The notes under the pieces are model-generated. The model searched no databases. It saw only the letters and a list, made by a program, of their open reading frames with translations, and was not told the origin of the DNA. Below, piece by piece: positions 36,684 through 46,407 of a stretch of 64,000 nt of DNA (the stretch's first letter is position 1; each line of letters opens with the position of its first letter). Source of the DNA: Photorhabdus namnaonensis (GTDB taxonomy: Bacteria > Pseudomonadota > Gammaproteobacteria > Enterobacterales > Enterobacteriaceae); contig NZ_LOIC01000020.1 of assembly GCF_001684335.1 (NCBI RefSeq), forward strand, positions 1 through 64,000. The letters run 5' to 3'. Made by a program: the position numbers and the translations under genes.

Positions 36684-37256
36684 ATGAACAAAATATCACC
36701 ACAAAAAAAAGAGCTAAACCATTTAAAGGCATGTTTACTCAGTGAAGTTATCTGTTCACGAACATCATTCTCATGGCTCAAAGCAGTCCATCGAGCCCTT
36801 AAATGTCCAGATCGCAGGTTCTATATCTGGTGGAGAATTGCTAATTATTTATACAGGACAAATAAAGCCAAGAAAATCTCTATTCATATAAATAGAAATC
36901 TAAGGAATAAATATGGATGTGATTTAGGATTAGGGTCCTATATAGGGAAAAATTTTCGTATATCTCATTATGTTGGCATTGTTATTTCTCGCACATGCAT
37001 TATCGGTGATAATTTTCATATTTTACAAAATACAACTATTGGCGTTCTTAATGAAGATGTTGATGGAGCAATAAGGATAGGAAATAATGTAAAAATAGGT
37101 GCAAACTGTTGTATTATAAGTGATAATATAACAATTGGGGATAATGTCTACATAGGTGCAATGTCATTTATTAATAAAGATATCCCGGCTAATTGCATTG
37201 TGTATACTCCTAAAGCTCGAAATGAGATAAAGATAAAAACAGTAAAAAACAATTAA
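36684..37256 (+). CDS. Serine-acetyltransferase-like hexapeptide-repeat acyltransferase
   Basis: 190 residues. The C-terminal two thirds are a left-handed beta helix of hexapeptide repeats (LGLGSYIGKNFRISHYVGI, IGDNFHILQNTTIGV, IRIGNNVKIGANCCIIS, ITIGDNVYIGAMSFIN) ending in the PANCIVYTPKA loop typical of serine O-acetyltransferase-like enzymes. The N-terminal part is too short and different for CysE itself. Such proteins in glycan loci acetylate sugars of O-antigen or capsule. The next gene, 38 bp on, also looks like surface-glycan synthesis. Very AT-rich. Weak ribosome site. Confidence 0.75.
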   Translation: MNKISPQKKELNHLKACLLSEVICSRTSFSWLKAVHRALKCPDRRFYIWWRIANYLYRTNKAKKISIHINRNLRNKYGCDLGLGSYIGKNFRISHYVGIVISRTCIIGDNFHILQNTTIGVLNEDVDGAIRIGNNVKIGANCCIISDNITIGDNVYIGAMSFINKDIPANCIVYTPKARNEIKIKTVKNN

Positions 37257-37294
37257 CAAAATGTTACACTTTAGAATAAAAAGGGAATTACAAT

Positions 37295-38203
37295 ATGTTT
37301 TCTAAATACAAATATCTCTTAAAATTGGGCATGCTCTGTAAGCAGAATATAACAAAGTCAATATACAGAAATATAGCCAGCAAAAGAATGAAACACAACA
37401 TGAACTTTTGGCCTCACATAAAGATCTCAAGAAACATTAATGGTAAAATCAACTCAGTTTCGTTCAATAAGAAAAATATAAGTATCAATGAATTCCCAAA
37501 AAAATCAGAAAAACCATTAATCATTATTGCATCTGGGCCGTCAGTATCTACCATCAAAACAGATTTTTTTGATGATACTAAATTTGATATTATGGGTGTT
37601 AACGGTTCATATGAATTATCACCAAAGGTGAAATTCAAATATCATGTGATAATTGACAGAACATTCATTCTAAATAGGAAGAACATTGTTTTAAATATAT
37701 TAAAAGACAATGAATTGATATTCTTCACAACAATGGATTGCCTCAACGACATCTTAATTGATTACGGTTATCTTGAATTGAAATGTAAGGTAATTATTAT
37801 TGAGAATATTGATCAACCCGTTTATAAAGAGGAAAAAGAACTTTCTGAAATAAAGAGTGATGAAATAATAATACAGAATGGTGTGGCATTCTCATTGAAC
37901 TTAAATCTCGGATTCTATAACGGAACAACAGTTGCATATTCTGCTCTACAAATAGCGTTATTTTTGGGCTATAAAAAAATATATTTCGCAGGTTTAGATA
38001 TGAATAATTTTTCAAAACCAAGATTTTATGAAACTCAAAATGACAAACTCGATACCAAATTAAATAATAATTTACACGATTTCATCATTCCTTGTTTCAA
38101 CCTAGCTCATGAAATAGCAATAAGCAAAGGAGTGGAGATTTATAATCTATCGAAAAATAGCGCTATAAATTCATTCGAAAAGTTGGATTATAAGGAAATT
38201 TAA
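37295..38203 (+). CDS. Probable LPS/surface-glycan biosynthesis protein
   Basis: 302 residues, AT-rich. Central motifs LIIIASGPSVSTI, FDIMGVNGSYELSP, YHVIIDRTFI and a later NGTTVAYSALQIALFLGYKKIYFAGLDM resemble the DUF115/WaaZ-like group of proteins involved in LPS core or surface-sugar synthesis. The GSGPS-like loop suggests nucleotide-sugar binding. Exact activity cannot be assigned. It is co-directional with the acetyltransferase and likely co-transcribed; a strong terminator follows at 38281. Start AAGGGAATTACAAT-ATG. Confidence 0.6.
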   Translation: MFSKYKYLLKLGMLCKQNITKSIYRNIASKRMKHNMNFWPHIKISRNINGKINSVSFNKKNISINEFPKKSEKPLIIIASGPSVSTIKTDFFDDTKFDIMGVNGSYELSPKVKFKYHVIIDRTFILNRKNIVLNILKDNELIFFTTMDCLNDILIDYGYLELKCKVIIIENIDQPVYKEEKELSEIKSDEIIIQNGVAFSLNLNLGFYNGTTVAYSALQIALFLGYKKIYFAGLDMNNFSKPRFYETQNDKLDTKLNNNLHDFIIPCFNLAHEIAISKGVEIYNLSKNSAINSFEKLDYKEI

Positions 38204-38280
38204 GTAATTAAATTTATGATAAAGCTTGCGTAGCTTCATGTAAAATGCGAAAAGCCTCAATTAAAACTCAAGCTCATTTA

Positions 38281-38308
38281 TACTCTACCTCCCCCTTGAG
38301 GTAGAGTA
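38281..38308. terminator. Strong hairpin after the glycan genes
   Basis: TACTCTACCTC and GAGGTAGAGTA, 11-bp perfect stem, 6-nt loop, followed by TTT. It may work in both directions, separating the + strand glycan genes from the minus-strand CRISPR transcript. Confidence 0.8.
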
Positions 38309-38403
38309 TTTACCAATCTCAATATGAGGCCAATATTTCCAGTCTTATCACTCGATAGAAATTCCTTGCTTTTATAACTCTAAACTACACCTAGAACTTC
38401 AAG

Positions 38404-38732
38404 AAGTTAAACTGCCTGTACGGCAGTTCACTCTTTATTTCTGAACTAAACGATCCTTTAACAATTTCTAAGCTGCCTGTACGGCAGTACACACTTGCGA
38501 CAACAAACACACGGCGACGTCGTTTTTCTAAGCTGCCTGTACGGCAGTACACTCCCGTCAAGGGCACTTTTTTGCCCGAATCCGTTTCTAAGCTGCCTGT
38601 ACGGCAGTACACAAGTGGGATTATTGAAACGAGGAACGGTTTTATTTCTAAGCTGCCTGTACGGCAGTACACATTGGTTTTCAATATACATAACTGATCA
38701 GGATTTTCTAAGCTGCCTGTACGGCAGTACAC
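38404..38732 (-). CRISPR. CRISPR array 2, type I-F repeats, 5 spacers
   Basis: Repeats start at 38465, 38525, 38585, 38645 and 38705 (28 bp each), with a degenerate sixth at 38404-38431. Spacers are 32 bp, the last 33. The repeat differs from array 1 by one loop base (CTGCCTGTACGGCAG against CTGCCTGTGCGGCAG). Leader on the right, so minus-strand transcription; the degenerate repeat is leader-distal as expected for an intact array end. No cas genes in the window. Confidence 0.96.
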
Positions 38733-38867
38733 TGTTACATATTAACCCCAACCTACTGAATGTTAAAGTGTAATCATTATAAAAAATAAAAAACCCTTTT
38801 TTACGGGGAAAACAATATTTGTTTAAAAATCAATGAATTAAAATTGGTTACTAAAAAAGGGTCAAAA
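38733..38867 (-). promoter_or_regulatory. Leader of CRISPR array 2
   Basis: About 135 bp homologous to the leader of array 1, starting TGTTACATATTAACCCCAAC and ending near GGGTCAAAA. Drift between the two is modest. Confidence 0.75.
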
Positions 38868-39662
38868 ATTAGGTCAAGAGAGGCTCAAGTTTTTAAGTTA
38901 CCACTGACGCAACTTTCTTAGCTGACGATTACGTTTCAATAAATCTTCTACCTTATCTCATTCATCACTCAACAAAATTGATTTTTTCCCATTCGGAGAT
39001 ATGGGGATATAAGGTAATAACGGCTGTAAGATCTGAATTTTACCTTATACAGATGCTCTCTGTAACAATATATCCTTCATATCGGCCTGATCTTTCAGTA
39101 GTTACTATGGAAAAAAGTAAGTATTACCGACTATCATTGACCATTCAGAAAAATATCTGAATTAAATAATTTCTATAAAAAATAATATTTAAAAATACAT
39201 TTTCATTTATTTAAGATTTACTTGTTAAAGAATAAATAATTTAATTATTAGTATACTTTTCCTTTAAAAACAAATTATTTACCTATGCCATAGAATAAAT
39301 CTATTTTAAGTAAAATTATTACTTAAATTATTTAGATAATCTCTTAAGTAATCAGCAAGGATTTACTATGCAAAATATAAGAAGTAAACTAAACAGCATC
39401 ACTTTAATCTTAAGCTATATGAAGAATAAAAATAGAGTCATTTAAAAACATAAATTATATTTAATAATATTAGAATATGAATAACAATACCTCCACCAAG
39501 ATAAAACATACGTTGAAAAGATGCCAAGTCATCTTACTAAAAACTCACTCATTCGGAGGCTATCACAAGAAAAATAACCACCCTTTTCTACACCTTATCA
39601 ATATTGATCATTTAGGGTCGCTAAGTATTATAAACCAATCATCAGCTATATAGGCCTTAATC
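38868..39662. other. AT-rich region before the LuxR cluster
   Basis: About 800 bp with no supported gene. A 60-codon + strand ORF at 38978 has no homology I recognise and poor signals. It probably contains the promoter for the gene at 39663. Confidence 0.4.
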
Positions 39663-40337
39663 ATGAAGAAAATTAATGGAACATATATTTCACCACAAAT
39701 AATAAACACAATGGAAGCAAGCAATGAGCCGTGGGGAATCAAAGATAAAAATTCACGCTTTATTTATGGTAACCTGGCCTTAAAATCTATTCAAAACATT
39801 CCAACGTCATTTAATTATGAAGGACTTTTTGATGGCGAACTTCCCTGGAGTGGATCGGAGTTTGCAAAAGAATTCATTGATCATGATAAAATTGTAATGA
39901 CAAAAGGCAAAAGAGTTTGCTCACTCGAAACTTATACATATGGAAAGGAAAAAATCTTATCGTCTTACTTCCAAGAAAAATTACCACTGTATAACGATGC
40001 AAAGGAGTGCATAGGCATATTTTTTCATGGATGGAAAGCTAAAGATTTTTCATTAATTAACCTATATCAATATTATAATGATCTACCCACATCTATTATA
40101 TTCCAGCCACCAACAGATACTTTTACCCAACGTGAATGGGATATTATTTTCTTCTTTTTACAAAATTACACCAGGAAACAGATTGGAAAGATATTAAATA
40201 TTGCTTATCGTACGGTTGAATGCCATATGACCAATATATATCACAAGATAGGTGTTGACTCCAGTAAACAACTGGAAGAATATTGTCTCATCAATAACTT
40301 TAAACGCTATGTACCCGAGAAATTTTTACTATCTTAA
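39663..40337 (+). CDS. PAS4-LuxR solo regulator
   Basis: 224 residues: N-terminal PAS4 sensor (SNEPWGIKDKNSRFIYGN, GELPWSGSEFAKEF, ECIGIFFHGWKAKDF) and C-terminal LuxR HTH (TFTQREWDIIFFFLQ, RKQIGKILNIAYRTVECHM). It ends FLLS like the genes at 41062 and 52803, forming a subgroup at the cluster edges. Photorhabdus is known for many such LuxR solos without a LuxI partner; the ligand is unknown and may be host-derived. It stands alone with long flanks. Confidence 0.88.
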   Translation: MKKINGTYISPQIINTMEASNEPWGIKDKNSRFIYGNLALKSIQNIPTSFNYEGLFDGELPWSGSEFAKEFIDHDKIVMTKGKRVCSLETYTYGKEKILSSYFQEKLPLYNDAKECIGIFFHGWKAKDFSLINLYQYYNDLPTSIIFQPPTDTFTQREWDIIFFFLQNYTRKQIGKILNIAYRTVECHMTNIYHKIGVDSSKQLEEYCLINNFKRYVPEKFLLS

Positions 40338-40389
40338 TAACGCCATTTACTATTTTCAACCATAAAGAACATGATTACATAGTCTATCG

Positions 40390-40452
40390 CTGCCGGTATG
40401 ATACAATCCCAACATCAATGGGTAATGATATTATCTCAAATTATACCGGCAG
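40390..40452. repeat. Inverted repeat with long loop
   Basis: CTGCCGGTAT and ATACCGGCAG, perfect 10-bp arms 43 nt apart, 53 bp after the LuxR gene, followed by TATTTTCATAT. Possible terminator or regulator-binding element. The rest of 40338-41061 is AT-rich and empty. Confidence 0.5.
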
Positions 40453-41061
40453 TATTTTCATATATAAAAATATTAATTAAATAAACAGTTTAATGATTAT
40501 TTGATTTTTAGGAAGAATAATCATTTACTGTTACATTTCCTCATATTTAAAGTTTATCTCTTAAATAAAAATAAAATTCACTAACAGAAAGAACTAACCA
40601 TTTATCTCTATTATAGAATACAATCATTTTAAATATCATAAACAAATAATTACCTGAATAATTAAATTGCATGATGATAACTATAAAATTCAATCAAAAC
40701 AATACCATTGTTAAACTAATTTACCTGTGTAAGAAAGTAATAATCTTTTGGGAAAAGTGATTATTTACCCCTCCCGATTCTCTACCAATATCACAATTTT
40801 TCTAAAAATTACAATATATTGATATTTTTAACTGATAAATTACCCTCATCCATTGCAGAAAATACCTTTAATTATATTAAGAAGACTCCCAAAAATGAAA
40901 TCTACAATAGCACACATAACTAAACCATTCTCGTAATAAAGATAGCTATGATAATTATTTTATGAAAAAGCCTGTCATTGCTGGTAATAAAGTATTAAAC
41001 TGGCAATATGATTCAAATATATTACAACTTAAACATAAATCAGATAAAAAGGAATAATAAG

Positions 41062-41730
41062 ATGAATAATCACATGACTATATCATCTCAAATTATTAAC
41101 ACGCTGTCCGCAAGTAATGAGCCTTGGGGAATCAAAGATAAAAACTCATGCTTTATCTACGGTAATATGGCATTAAAATCTCTTCAAAATTTTTCAAATT
41201 CATTTGAATTTGAGGGGTTTTATGAAACTGAACTTCCTTGGGATAGCGCTAAATTCGCGGAAGAATTTATTAATCATGATAAGAAAGTAATAGAAAAACA
41301 GCAGAGAATATGTTCAATCGAAACTCATATATTTGGCAGAGAGCAAATCCTATCGTCTTACTTTTTCGAGAAATCACCTTTTTATCATAAAGATGGAGAT
41401 TGCATCGGAGTCATATACCACGGCTGGGAAGCGCAAAATTATTCATTAGCCTATTTACATCAATACCATGATAAACTACCCGCTTCAATTATGCTCCAGC
41501 CACCAACCGATCTTTTTACTCAACGTGAATGGGATATCATTTTCCTCTTTTTACAGAAAAGTACCAGAAAACAGATTGGACAGATACTAAACCTAGCTTA
41601 TCGCACTGTTGAATCCTATATGACTCGAATATACCGTAAGATAGGTATTAATTCTAGCCAACAACTGGAAGAGTATTGCCAAACCAATAATTTTAATCAC
41701 TATATACCGGAAAAGTTCTTATTGTCTTAG
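41062..41730 (+). CDS. PAS4-LuxR solo regulator
   Basis: 222 residues from ATG 41062, chosen because AAAGGAATAATAAG precedes it as in the other cluster genes; ATG 41008 would add 18 unrelated residues. PAS4: SNEPWGIKDKNSCFIYGN, NSFEFEGFYETELPW, HIFGREQILSSYFFEK. HTH: FTQREWDIIFLFLQ, IGQILNLAYRTVESYM. Same subgroup as 39663 and 52803 (YLHQYHDKLPASI, FLLS end). Confidence 0.88.
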   Translation: MNNHMTISSQIINTLSASNEPWGIKDKNSCFIYGNMALKSLQNFSNSFEFEGFYETELPWDSAKFAEEFINHDKKVIEKQQRICSIETHIFGREQILSSYFFEKSPFYHKDGDCIGVIYHGWEAQNYSLAYLHQYHDKLPASIMLQPPTDLFTQREWDIIFLFLQKSTRKQIGQILNLAYRTVESYMTRIYRKIGINSSQQLEEYCQTNNFNHYIPEKFLLS

Positions 41731-41788
41731 ATTACGTATTTATTTTCGCTTTTTACATGCTGTTCTTATCCATTATTAATGGAGAAAA

Positions 41789-41876
41789 TAGCCAGCTCTG
41801 TTGGGATATTTTTATTTAAAAATATGATAGTTATATTCAATAATTTTTTAAGGTTATATATAAACCCAACAGGGCT
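41789..41876. repeat. Inverted repeat after the second LuxR gene
   Basis: AGCTCTGTTGGG (41794-41805) and CCCAACAGGGCT (41865-41876) pair with one mismatch around a 59-nt AT-rich loop, in a position like the inverted repeat after the gene at 39663. Confidence 0.45.
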
Positions 41877-43207
41877 ACCCCTACCTTATTACCATTCAGC
41901 GAACAAATACATAGGATAGATATTCATAATAATGATTTATAAAAGATAAAGAATTCTATTTTATTTATACAAATGCTGAACCTACTAAAGACAATAAGTT
42001 ACCTAAAAAATTTAATATTATTAAGTATACAGAAAAATAATTACCTACATTAGTTAATCATTTCTTACGCCAAAGAAATCGATCACAATCAAACTAATAT
42101 GGATTTTATTACCAGCTTCCTTACAGATAAATAATTTATTAATTACATGTCAATACTAATTGCCATTATTCATAGCTATAATTTCGTATACAATAGAATA
42201 AAACATTACCGTTAAGTATATTTACTTAATTAAAAATGGGGATAATCAGAATATAATCACGAAAATCCTTCTCTTCTGACATCGGCAGCAATTCAATATC
42301 ACTACCCACTTTATCCAAACCACTTTCCGGGCTGACGTGGTAGCCCAGAACCATCATCCTGCCGCTTTTTTCATCTCTGTTCCAGCGAAAACGAACACGA
42401 GTCGACGCTTTACCGAACCGTTCCGCATCTCACTAAGATAATATCGATTTAAGTAATCCTCTTCGTCCTCATTCAATCCTGATGAATAAAACACGGACTG
42501 TTAACGGATTCGGTGCCGCCACGGCGGTAGCAGCGGCTTCGATCTTATTTTTGCCACCGCTAAACCACCATTTACACCACGGTAATTTTTTATCCTACAG
42601 TTTATCCAGATTGAGCAGGCATTTGTTACCCTGCGGAGGCTATTCGGGCTTTAACACTGTTACTGACGTGAAAGATGACGAAACCTGATATATCCCGATC
42701 CTACCAAAGTTACTTGTCGGTTCAGTCTCCATACCGGCATCGGTTCAGACTTTGCCCCGATAGCGCCATCTATTCACATCTCTATTGACTAATCGCATAA
42801 AACGTGGGATTAATCGAAATTCTTACCATATTATTACCACTTAAGAATTAATTAATGATCAATAATGCAACAAATTTGAGTTAAAAAATATAGGAATATT
42901 ATGAAATTGATGAAAATCAGGTCAATTTCTTGCCTCCAGCATTACTTCGCCGGTACCGTCAAAGCAGAAAATCATTGATAAAAACTGCGGGAAATGGAGT
43001 AAGAGCGTGACTGTGACAAACATCTAAGTGGAACTTGAAATACAACTTTATATCTTGAGCTATACCATTTTAAGTAAGCTTTTTATTTAATTATTCTTCA
43101 AAAATTTAATTTTAAAGAATTTAGCTAACCTTAATTTTATTTAAGAATAGCTATTGTCAACAGCAGGCAAATTCAGACGCGGTTTATAGGCTGAAAATTT
43201 TATATAG
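41877..43207. other. Long intergenic region with a decayed GC-richer insert
   Basis: Mostly AT-rich and empty. Between about 42260 and 42720 the composition rises and minus-strand reading gives open pieces (EDEEDYLNRYYLSEMRNG; in another frame RVRFRWNRDEKSGRMMVLGY) broken by stops and frame changes. This looks like a decayed foreign gene whose identity I could not establish. A + strand ORF at 42482-42688 is probably chance. Confidence 0.4.
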
Positions 43208-43411
43208 TTGATTATTCTGACAATTCCACAATATATTTTACCGGATTACTATGACCAGTATATGCCGTTTAGAAAGCGTTCTTTAATTGATCGAATATTA
43301 TTCCGATTAAATGCCATTTTTTCGCCGTTATTCTGCCATAAAAATAACACCTTCTTTTTCATTCTATTATCGATCATCGTTATAACAATCGCTCCCTCAT
43401 ACTTCGGTTAA
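43208..43411 (+). CDS. Possible small membrane peptide
   Basis: 67 codons; the C-terminal part (NTFFFILLSIIVITIAPSYF) is a credible single membrane helix after basic residues. No clear ribosome site before the first ATG; an internal ATG (MPFRKRS) is an alternative. No homologue recognised, so the call is weak. Confidence 0.2.
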   Translation: MIILTIPQYILPDYYDQYMPFRKRSLIDRILFRLNAIFSPLFCHKNNTFFFILLSIIVITIAPSYFG

Positions 43412-43701
43412 TGACAGAAAGATTTTGATCTACATCACTTAATTACTTATGACTTAAAAACCTTATTCATTAATTTTACTGTTTAGTAATCAAACTAAAA
43501 TGTTTCTATAAAAAATAGTATTTTACGTTATATTTATTAATGTCAAAAGTCCCATTATTTAACAATAAAAGGTTTAATTAATAAATATATGTATTTTGAC
43601 GAGCAGGTTATTATATTCTATTATATTACCAAAGCATTTTAAGCATAATTAGTTAATAAACATGTCAGATAAAGACTGAAATAATCTCTCAGGAGTCACT
43701 A

Positions 43702-44394
43702 ATGCAACATATAAAAAACAGACCTGATAATATCACTCCACAATTAATTCATATGTGGGAAAACAGTAATGAACCTTGGGGAGCCAAAGATCTCCAATCA
43801 AGATTCATTTATGCCAACTCCGCCTTTTATCAACTACTCAATTTGCCGGAAGACTTGGATATTAGCGGGCTTTCAACAGGTGAATTACCCTCACCTATTG
43901 CAGAATATGAAAAAGAATGCCGCCGTCAGGATCAAAAAGTTATTCAAACAATGCAACGCGTTAGTTCACTGGAAACGCATCCATTTGAAGAACATAAGAT
44001 TAAACAAATCTATCTTTGTAATAAATACCCACTTTGTGATGAAGATGGCAATTGTATTGGGATCATTTTTCATATGTGCAAAACCCAAAACTTTTCTACT
44101 GCTTACTACCATGAAAAAACGCCTCCGGCAACGTTGGAATTTATCGCCCCTAATGACAAATTGACGCAAACTGAATGGGAAGTTCTCTTTCTGACTCTGC
44201 GCTCATTAGATGAAGATAAAATCGGTGAAGAGTTAATGATAAGTACCGAAGATGTGGTGAATCATATTCAATCAATTTACCAAAAATTCAATTTACCACT
44301 ACATACAGAATTGAAAGATTTCTGTAGAGAAAATAAACTTGATCTTTATATTCCAGCCAGATTCGTCACTATTGGTAGTATGGAGTTAAGTTGA
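43702..44394 (+). CDS. Divergent PAS4-LuxR regulator at the left edge of the tandem array
   Basis: 230 residues. PAS4 part: WENSNEPWGAKDLQSRFIYAN, GELPSPIAEYEKECRRQDQK, CIGIIFHMCKTQNFS. The HTH is unusual: TQTEWEVLFLTLRSLDEDKI, STEDVVNHIQSIYQKF, with acidic residues in the recognition-helix region, so DNA binding may differ or be lost. It is most like the gene at 53619. Its last codons (GSMELS, stop) and 3' flank recur at the end of every mini-gene in the array. Start CAGGAGTCACTA-ATG. Confidence 0.85.
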   Translation: MQHIKNRPDNITPQLIHMWENSNEPWGAKDLQSRFIYANSAFYQLLNLPEDLDISGLSTGELPSPIAEYEKECRRQDQKVIQTMQRVSSLETHPFEEHKIKQIYLCNKYPLCDEDGNCIGIIFHMCKTQNFSTAYYHEKTPPATLEFIAPNDKLTQTEWEVLFLTLRSLDEDKIGEELMISTEDVVNHIQSIYQKFNLPLHTELKDFCRENKLDLYIPARFVTIGSMELS

Positions 44395-44454
44395 TTATAA
44401 GATTAAACATCAAGAGTCTAATTTTAAAACTAGAAAGAGAAAAGGAGTGATAAT

Positions 44455-45135
44455 ATGGACAACAAATTAATTATTTCACCTCAAATTATTAATACAATGG
44501 AACAGAGTAATTCTCCTTGGGCAATAAAGGATAAAAATTCATGTTTTATTTATGCCAATCAGGCATGTAAACACGTTCAAAACATTTCAAGCTCTTTTGA
44601 CTACGAGGGAGTTTACGACGATGAACTTCCTTGGGGTGGGGCCGAATTTGCCAAAGAATACATCGTTCATGATCAAAAGGTGATGGAAAAAGAAGAAAGA
44701 ATATGTTTGCTTTTAACACATAAATTTGGAAAAGAGCAACTTCTTTCGTCTTATTTTTTTGAAAAATATCCTCTTTACCATGAAGACGGAAGTTGTATAG
44801 GAACGATATTTCATGGTTGGCAAGCCCAAGATTTCTCATTCACTCGCCTATTTCATGGAAAACTTCCGGCGTCTATATTATTTCAACCACCGACCAATCT
44901 CTTTACTCAACGGGAATGGGATGTTATTTTTCTCCTATTACAAAAATATACTAGTAAGCAAATCGGTAGAATGTTAAACCTTTCCTACCGTACCGTTGAA
45001 ACCCATATTTCACGTATATATAAACGGATTAGTGTTCACTCTAGTCGTCAATTAGAGGAATATTGTCGCACCAATGATTATGATCTCTATGTACCAGAAA
45101 GATTTGTGCATCGAGAAAGCAGAATGTTTCTTTAA
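44455..45135 (+). CDS. PAS4-LuxR solo regulator, array copy 1 (MDNK type)
   Basis: 226 residues. PAS4: SNSPWAIKDKNSCFIYANQ, DDELPWGGAEFAKEY, HKFGKEQLLSSYFFEKYP. From about residue 125 (AQDFSFTRLFHGKLPAS) the sequence is nearly uniform through the array: FTQREWDVIFLLLQ, SKQIGRMLNLSYRTVETHI, RQLEEYCRTNDYDLYVPERF. Start AAAGGAGTGATAAT-ATG. A mini-gene follows after 30 bp. Confidence 0.88.
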   Translation: MDNKLIISPQIINTMEQSNSPWAIKDKNSCFIYANQACKHVQNISSSFDYEGVYDDELPWGGAEFAKEYIVHDQKVMEKEERICLLLTHKFGKEQLLSSYFFEKYPLYHEDGSCIGTIFHGWQAQDFSFTRLFHGKLPASILFQPPTNLFTQREWDVIFLLLQKYTSKQIGRMLNLSYRTVETHISRIYKRISVHSSRQLEEYCRTNDYDLYVPERFVHRESRMFL

Positions 45136-45165
45136 CGCTTAGATTACAAAGGAGATTTTACTGAT

Positions 45166-45375
45166 ATGAAAAAGAGCTATGCAATATCACCCCAGATTAT
45201 TAATACAATAGAAATGAGCAATGAACCGTGGGGAATACAGGATAGCTCTTCGAACTTTATCTACGGCGACTCTGATACAAAAAATTCATTCGTAATTTCA
45301 TACAACCATTTAATTATAAAGGGTTTTATGATCATGAACTACCCAAAGGTCTGGAATAGTCGTGAGTTAAATTGA
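45166..45375 (+). pseudogene. Mini-gene: 5' piece of a PAS4-LuxR gene
   Basis: 69 codons. The first half is a PAS4-LuxR N-terminus (MKKSYAISPQIINTIEMSNE, PWGIQDSSSNFIYGDS); the end (NSRELN, stop) corresponds to the last codons of the gene at 43702. Sensor body and HTH are absent. GGAG and ATG are intact, so a short peptide could be made. Same junction as the other five mini-genes. Confidence 0.75.
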
Positions 45376-45433
45376 TTATAAGATTAAACAGCAAAAACCT
45401 GATTTTAAGGCTAGAGAAAAAAGGAGTAATAAT

Positions 45434-46111
45434 ATGGACAATAAATTAATTATTTCACCTCAAATCATTAATATAATGGAACAAAGTAATGACCCTTGGG
45501 GAATAAAAGATGAGAATTCATGCTTTGTTTATGCCAATCAGGCATGTAAACATATTCTCAATATTTCATGTTCTTTTGACTTTGAAGGACTCTATGATCA
45601 TGAACTACCTTGGATCGGGGCCGAATTTGCCAAAGAATACATCGCTCATGATCAAAAGGTGATGGAAAAAGAAGAAAGAGTATGCTCCCTTGAAACTAAT
45701 ACATATGGGAAAAAACAAATTCTGTCATCTTACTTTTTTGAAAAGTCACCTATTTACCATGATAGTAACTGCATGGGAATTATATATCATGGTTGGCAAG
45801 CTCAGGATTTCTCATTCACCCGACTATTTCGTGGAAAACTGCCAGCATCTATTATATTCCAACCACCTACTGATCTTTTTACTCAACGTGAATGGGATGT
45901 TATTTTCCTGTTGTTACACAAATATACTAATAAGCAAATCGGTAAGATGTTAAATATTTCCTATCGTACTGTTGAAACCCATATTTCACATATATATAAA
46001 CGGATTGGTGTCCACTCCAGTTACCAATTAGAAGAATATTGTCGTACGAATGATTATGATCTCTATGTACCAGAAAGGTTTGTGCATCCAGAAATCAGAA
46101 TATTTTCTTAA
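45434..46111 (+). CDS. PAS4-LuxR solo regulator, array copy 2 (MDNK type)
   Basis: 225 residues. PAS4: SNDPWGIKDENSCFVYANQ, DHELPWIGAEFAKEY, ETNTYGKKQILSSYFFEKSP, with one residue fewer than its sisters before NCMGIIYHGW. HTH: FTQREWDVIFLLLH, NKQIGKMLNISYRTVETHI. Its start lies 979 bp after that of copy 1. Confidence 0.88.
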   Translation: MDNKLIISPQIINIMEQSNDPWGIKDENSCFVYANQACKHILNISCSFDFEGLYDHELPWIGAEFAKEYIAHDQKVMEKEERVCSLETNTYGKKQILSSYFFEKSPIYHDSNCMGIIYHGWQAQDFSFTRLFRGKLPASIIFQPPTDLFTQREWDVIFLLLHKYTNKQIGKMLNISYRTVETHISHIYKRIGVHSSYQLEEYCRTNDYDLYVPERFVHPEIRIFS

Positions 46112-46139
46112 TTCTTAGATTAGAGGAGTTATCACTAAT

Positions 46140-46334
46140 ATGAAGAAGAACTATACAATATCACCTCAGATTATTAACACAATAGAAGTGAGTAATAAAC
46201 CGTGGGGAATACAGGATAGCTCTTCAAACTCTATCTACGGTAATTCAGTCACAAAAGAACTTACTCGTGGTTTTAAACAACCATTTGATTATAAAGAGTT
46301 TTATGATCATTCATTATCCCAAGCTATGGGATAG
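46140..46334 (+). pseudogene. Mini-gene: 5' piece of a PAS4-LuxR gene
   Basis: 64 codons (MKKNYTISPQIINTIEVSNK, GNSVTKELTRGFKQPFDYKE), ending SQAMG at the common junction but in another frame than the mini-gene at 45166. Followed by GTCATGAGTTGAATTGATG, the altered 3' tail of the gene at 43702. Confidence 0.75.
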
Positions 46335-46407
46335 TCATGAGTTGAATTGATGATAAGATCAAACATCGAAAATCCAATTTTAAGGCCAGAAAAATAGGAA
46401 TAATAAC

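Noticed and set aside
34288..38732. Self-targeting CRISPR spacers
   Set aside because: I compared the spacers by eye with the fibre, phage-like and LuxR genes of the window and saw no match; genome-wide search was not possible.
38391..38773. Overlapping ORFs on both strands with repeated VYCRTGSLE or FLSCLYGST
   Set aside because: Same artefact from CRISPR array 2.
42482..42688. 68-codon + strand ORF rich in Ala and His
   Set aside because: Opposite strand of a decayed GC-richer remnant; no signals or homology.
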